Assembly (NCBI GenBank): GCA_900469615.1
Contig: UBYA01000022.1
Coordinates: 89,029-153,028 of the forward strand
Direction: 5' to 3'
Source of the DNA: Hyphomicrobiales bacterium
Lineage (GTDB): Bacteria > Pseudomonadota > Alphaproteobacteria > Rhizobiales > Rhizobiaceae
Length of the DNA stretch: 64,000 nt
This document shows positions 61,711 through 64,000 of this stretch, piece by piece. Every line of letters starts with the position of its first letter. The first letter of the stretch is position 1. The notes under the pieces were generated by a model. The model searched no databases and was not told the origin of the DNA. It worked only from the letters and a program-made list of their open reading frames with translations. Made by a program: the position numbers and the translations under genes.

Positions 61711-63780
61711 ATGACCGCCGCCTATCTGGAAAAATTGAACCCGGAGCAGCGCCTGGCGGTGGAGCATGGCACGACCGCGGGTAGCGGCCATGTCGCCGGG
61801 CCGCTGCTCGTCATCGCCGGGGCCGGCTCCGGCAAGACGAATACGCTTGCCCATCGCGTGGCGCATCTGATCGTCAAGGGCGCCGATCCGCGCCGCATCC
61901 TGCTGATGACCTTCTCGCGCCGCGCCGCTGCCGAAATGGCGCGCCGTGTGGAACGGATCTGCCGCGAAGTTCTGGGTGCGAACGCCGGCATCACCGCCGA
62001 TGCGCTGGCCTGGAGCGGCACGTTTCACGGCATCGGCGCGCGCCTGCTGCGGGACTATGCAGAACAGATCGGCATCGATCCGGCCTTCACGATCCACGAC
62101 CGGGAAGACAGCGCCGATCTCATGAACCTTGCGCGCCACGATCTCGGCTTTTCGAAGACGGAAAACCGCTTCCCGACCAAGGCGACATGCCTTGCCATCT
62201 ATTCCCGCTCCGTCAATGCGGAAGCGCCGCTCGACGGTGTGCTGCGCGACTTCTTTCCATGGTGCGCCATGTGGGAGCAGCAGCTGCGCGATCTCTTCGC
62301 CGCCTATGTCGAGGCGAAGCAGGTGCAGAACGTGCTCGATTACGACGACCTGCTGCTCTACTGGGCGCATATGCTGCAGGAGCCGCTGATCGCCGAGGAT
62401 ATCGGCAGCCGCTTCGATCATGTGCTTGTCGACGAATATCAGGATACCAACAGGCTGCAATCCTCCATCCTGCTTGCCCTGAAGCCGGATGGCCGGGGGT
62501 TGACCGTCGTCGGCGACGATGCGCAGTCCATCTACTCCTTCCGTGCCGCCACCGTGCGCAACATCCTCGATTTCCCGAAGGCTTTCACGCCGTCGGCCGA
62601 TATCGTCACGCTCGACCGCAACTATCGCTCGACACAGCCGATCCTGGCCGCCGCCAACGCCGTGATCGATCTTGCCTCGGAGCGCTTCACCAAGAACCTG
62701 CGCACCGAGCGGCAGAGCACCGAGCGCCCACGGCTGGTGACGGTGCGCGACGAGTCCGATCAGGCGCGCTACATCGCCGATCAGATATTGGAAAACCGCG
62801 AAGGCGGCACGAGGCTGAAACAGCAGGCCGTGCTGTTCCGCACCTCCAGCCATAGCGGCCCGCTGGAAGTGGAGCTCACCCGGCGCAACATTCCCTTCGT
62901 CAAGTTCGGCGGGCTGAAGTTTCTCGACAGTGCCCATGTCAAGGACATGCTGGCGGCGCTGCGCTTTGCCCAGAATCCGCGCGACCGCGTGGCGGGATTC
63001 CGCCTGATGCAGCTCCTGCCCGGCGTCGGCCCCTCCACGGCCCAGCGCGTGCTCGACCAGATCGGCGAGGAGGCAAGCCCTATCACGGCGCTCACCGAGC
63101 TTCCTCCGCCGCCGCGCACGGGGGACGACTGGACGGCTTTCGTCGAGACGATGCGGGAGGTCAAAAGCGGCAAGGCCGGCTGGCCGGCGGAAATCGGCCT
63201 GGTTCGCCAATGGTACGAGCCGCATCTGGAACGCGCGCACGAGGACGCCGCAACACGTCAGGCCGATCTCGTCCAGCTCGAGCAGATCGCCGCCGGTTAT
63301 AGTTCGCGCGAGCGTTTCCTCACCGAACTGACGCTCGACCCGCCCGACGCGACAAGCGATCAGGCCGGCACGCCGCTGCTGGACGAGGACTATCTGATCC
63401 TCTCGACCATCCATTCCGCCAAGGGGCAGGAATGGACGAAAGTCTTCATCCTCAACGCCGTCGACGGCTGCATTCCCGCCGACCTTGCCGTCGGATCGTC
63501 GGCGGAGATCGAAGAGGAGCGACGGCTGCTCTATGTCGCCATGACGCGGGCAAAGGACGGTCTCGATCTCGTCACCCCGCAACGCTTCTTCGTGCATGGC
63601 CAGCATGCACAGGGCGACAGACACGTCTTCGCCTCGCGCACCCGCTTCATCCCCGCGACGTTGCTGCAATTCTTCGAAGTCTGCGGCTGGCCGCAGGCCC
63701 GGGCCGAAAGCCCCGCCGCCATCCGGGCGCGGCAGGTAAGGGTCGATGTGGGCGCGCGCATGCGCGGCATGTGGCGGTGA
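61711..63780 (+). CDS. UvrD/Rep-family ATP-dependent DNA helicase
   Basis: The 689-residue protein is an SF1 helicase. Motif I GAGSGKT is at residues 37-43, motif Ia MTFSRRAAAEMARRV near 70-84, DEYQDT (motif II) near 244-249, GDDAQSIYSFRAA (motif III) near 267-279, RNYRSTQPIL (motif IV) near 304-313, and TIHSAKGQEWTKVF near 567-580, and MTRAKDGL near 611-618. The ATG at 61711 has AGGAGA upstream; a frame to 61615 extends into the upstream gap. Family members act in DNA repair or recombination; the exact role is uncertain. Confidence 0.93.
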   Translation: MTAAYLEKLNPEQRLAVEHGTTAGSGHVAGPLLVIAGAGSGKTNTLAHRVAHLIVKGADPRRILLMTFSRRAAAEMARRVERICREVLGANAGITADALAWSGTFHGIGARLLRDYAEQIGIDPAFTIHDREDSADLMNLARHDLGFSKTENRFPTKATCLAIYSRSVNAEAPLDGVLRDFFPWCAMWEQQLRDLFAAYVEAKQVQNVLDYDDLLLYWAHMLQEPLIAEDIGSRFDHVLVDEYQDTNRLQSSILLALKPDGRGLTVVGDDAQSIYSFRAATVRNILDFPKAFTPSADIVTLDRNYRSTQPILAAANAVIDLASERFTKNLRTERQSTERPRLVTVRDESDQARYIADQILENREGGTRLKQQAVLFRTSSHSGPLEVELTRRNIPFVKFGGLKFLDSAHVKDMLAALRFAQNPRDRVAGFRLMQLLPGVGPSTAQRVLDQIGEEASPITALTELPPPPRTGDDWTAFVETMREVKSGKAGWPAEIGLVRQWYEPHLERAHEDAATRQADLVQLEQIAAGYSSRERFLTELTLDPPDATSDQAGTPLLDEDYLILSTIHSAKGQEWTKVFILNAVDGCIPADLAVGSSAEIEEERRLLYVAMTRAKDGLDLVTPQRFFVHGQHAQGDRHVFASRTRFIPATLLQFFEVCGWPQARAESPAAIRARQVRVDVGARMRGMWR

Positions 63781-63884
63781 GTTGGAGCGATTGAGATCGG
63801 CGGATCGGGCATGCTCGCCGACCCGGCTCTTTGTGCCTGGCCCCTCACCCCGCTCGCGGCGGTGCAATCGCATATGGGCTTACA

Positions 63885-64000
63885 TCGTAGCTGCCCCCTT
63901 CTCCCCAACGGGGAGAAGGTGCCGTCAGGCGGATGAGGGGGTGCCCGCCAAGAACTCAAGGATCCATGAATTCAAATCGGTCAGCCCCCTCATCCGACCC
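63885..64000. repeat. rhizobial intergenic palindromic repeat (RIME-like), cut by window end
   Basis: Downstream of the helicase, an imperfectly spaced palindrome has a 10-bp stem (arms 63897-63906 and 63910-63919, CCTTCTCCCC and complement). It is followed by GCCGTCAGGCGGATGAGGGG, the familiar rhizobial RIME-type consensus. The GGATGAGGGGG end at 63930-63941 recurs inverted at 63985-63996, so a second unit begins at the window edge. Such elements occur in many copies in rhizobial intergenic regions. The match to RIME is from memory of the consensus. Confidence 0.7.

Noticed and set aside
61699..63873. 724-codon minus-strand open frame
   Set aside because: Antisense to the helicase, which shows all SF1 motifs.
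1..64000. tRNA, rRNA, insertion sequences and CRISPR arrays
   Set aside because: No cloverleaf-like, transposase-like or regularly spaced repeat structure was recognised on reading both strands.

Overview
The window is a high-GC chromosomal segment from an alphaproteobacterium of the Rhizobiaceae, most probably Rhizobium or a close relative. The call rests on gene content found together only in that family: motC and motE, the LuxR-type pair visN/visR, the orphan OmpR-like regulator rem, flaF/flbT, tandem flagellins without fliD or fliA, and a che operon that begins with a soluble globin-coupled receptor (icpA) and carries cheS, two cheY genes, cheD and cheT. A rhizobial-type palindromic repeat lies at the right end.

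Layout: 1-654 is the cut-off end of a WecG/TagA/CpsF glycosyltransferase gene. 856-10101 (minus strand) holds late flagellar genes: two small unknown proteins, flgJ, a coiled-coil protein, fliR, flhA, fliQ, flgD, flbT, flaF, flgL and flgK. At 10126-10377, where rhizobia keep the hook gene flgE, there is only an 83-codon ORF whose start resembles FlgE. 10651-17094 holds rem, a lytic transglycosylase, fliK, motC, motB and a FliH-like gene. 17341-24862 has four flagellin genes (flaD, flaC, flaB, flaA) interrupted by an oppositely oriented two-gene operon for a PLP-dependent decarboxylase and an ATP-grasp protein (19904-22647). A family-41 glycosyltransferase gene diverges from flaA.

27188-36302 (minus) is the rod/ring/basal-body operon: fliP, fliL, flgH, motE, flgI, flgA, flgG, fliE, flgC, flgB, an unknown membrane protein, fliI and flgF. 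Divergent from it, 36521-41647 (plus) carries motA, fliM, fliN, fliG, flhB and an unknown gene. Next come visR and visN (minus), a small P-loop kinase gene (plus), fliF (minus) and the che operon 46493-54924 (minus: icpA, cheS, cheY1, cheA, cheW, cheR, cheB, cheY2, cheD, cheT). The right end (plus unless noted) has a 37-codon membrane peptide gene, a GT39-type membrane glycosyltransferase, a small unknown protein, secDF, an SMP-30-like protein (minus) and a UvrD-type helicase.

Together the genes specify almost a complete flagellum: export gate, C ring, MS ring, rod, P and L rings, hook cap, hook-length control, hook-filament junctions, flagellins, stators with their periplasmic accessories, master regulators and the chemotaxis relay. 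The hook protein itself is the exception; no intact flgE is seen in the 64 kb. The least explained parts are the flgE remnant, the decarboxylase/ATP-grasp operon among the flagellins, and shared leader elements in front of flaA, flaB and flaC. No tRNA, rRNA, insertion sequence or CRISPR array was recognised. Gene assignments rest on motif and context recognition, without database searches.
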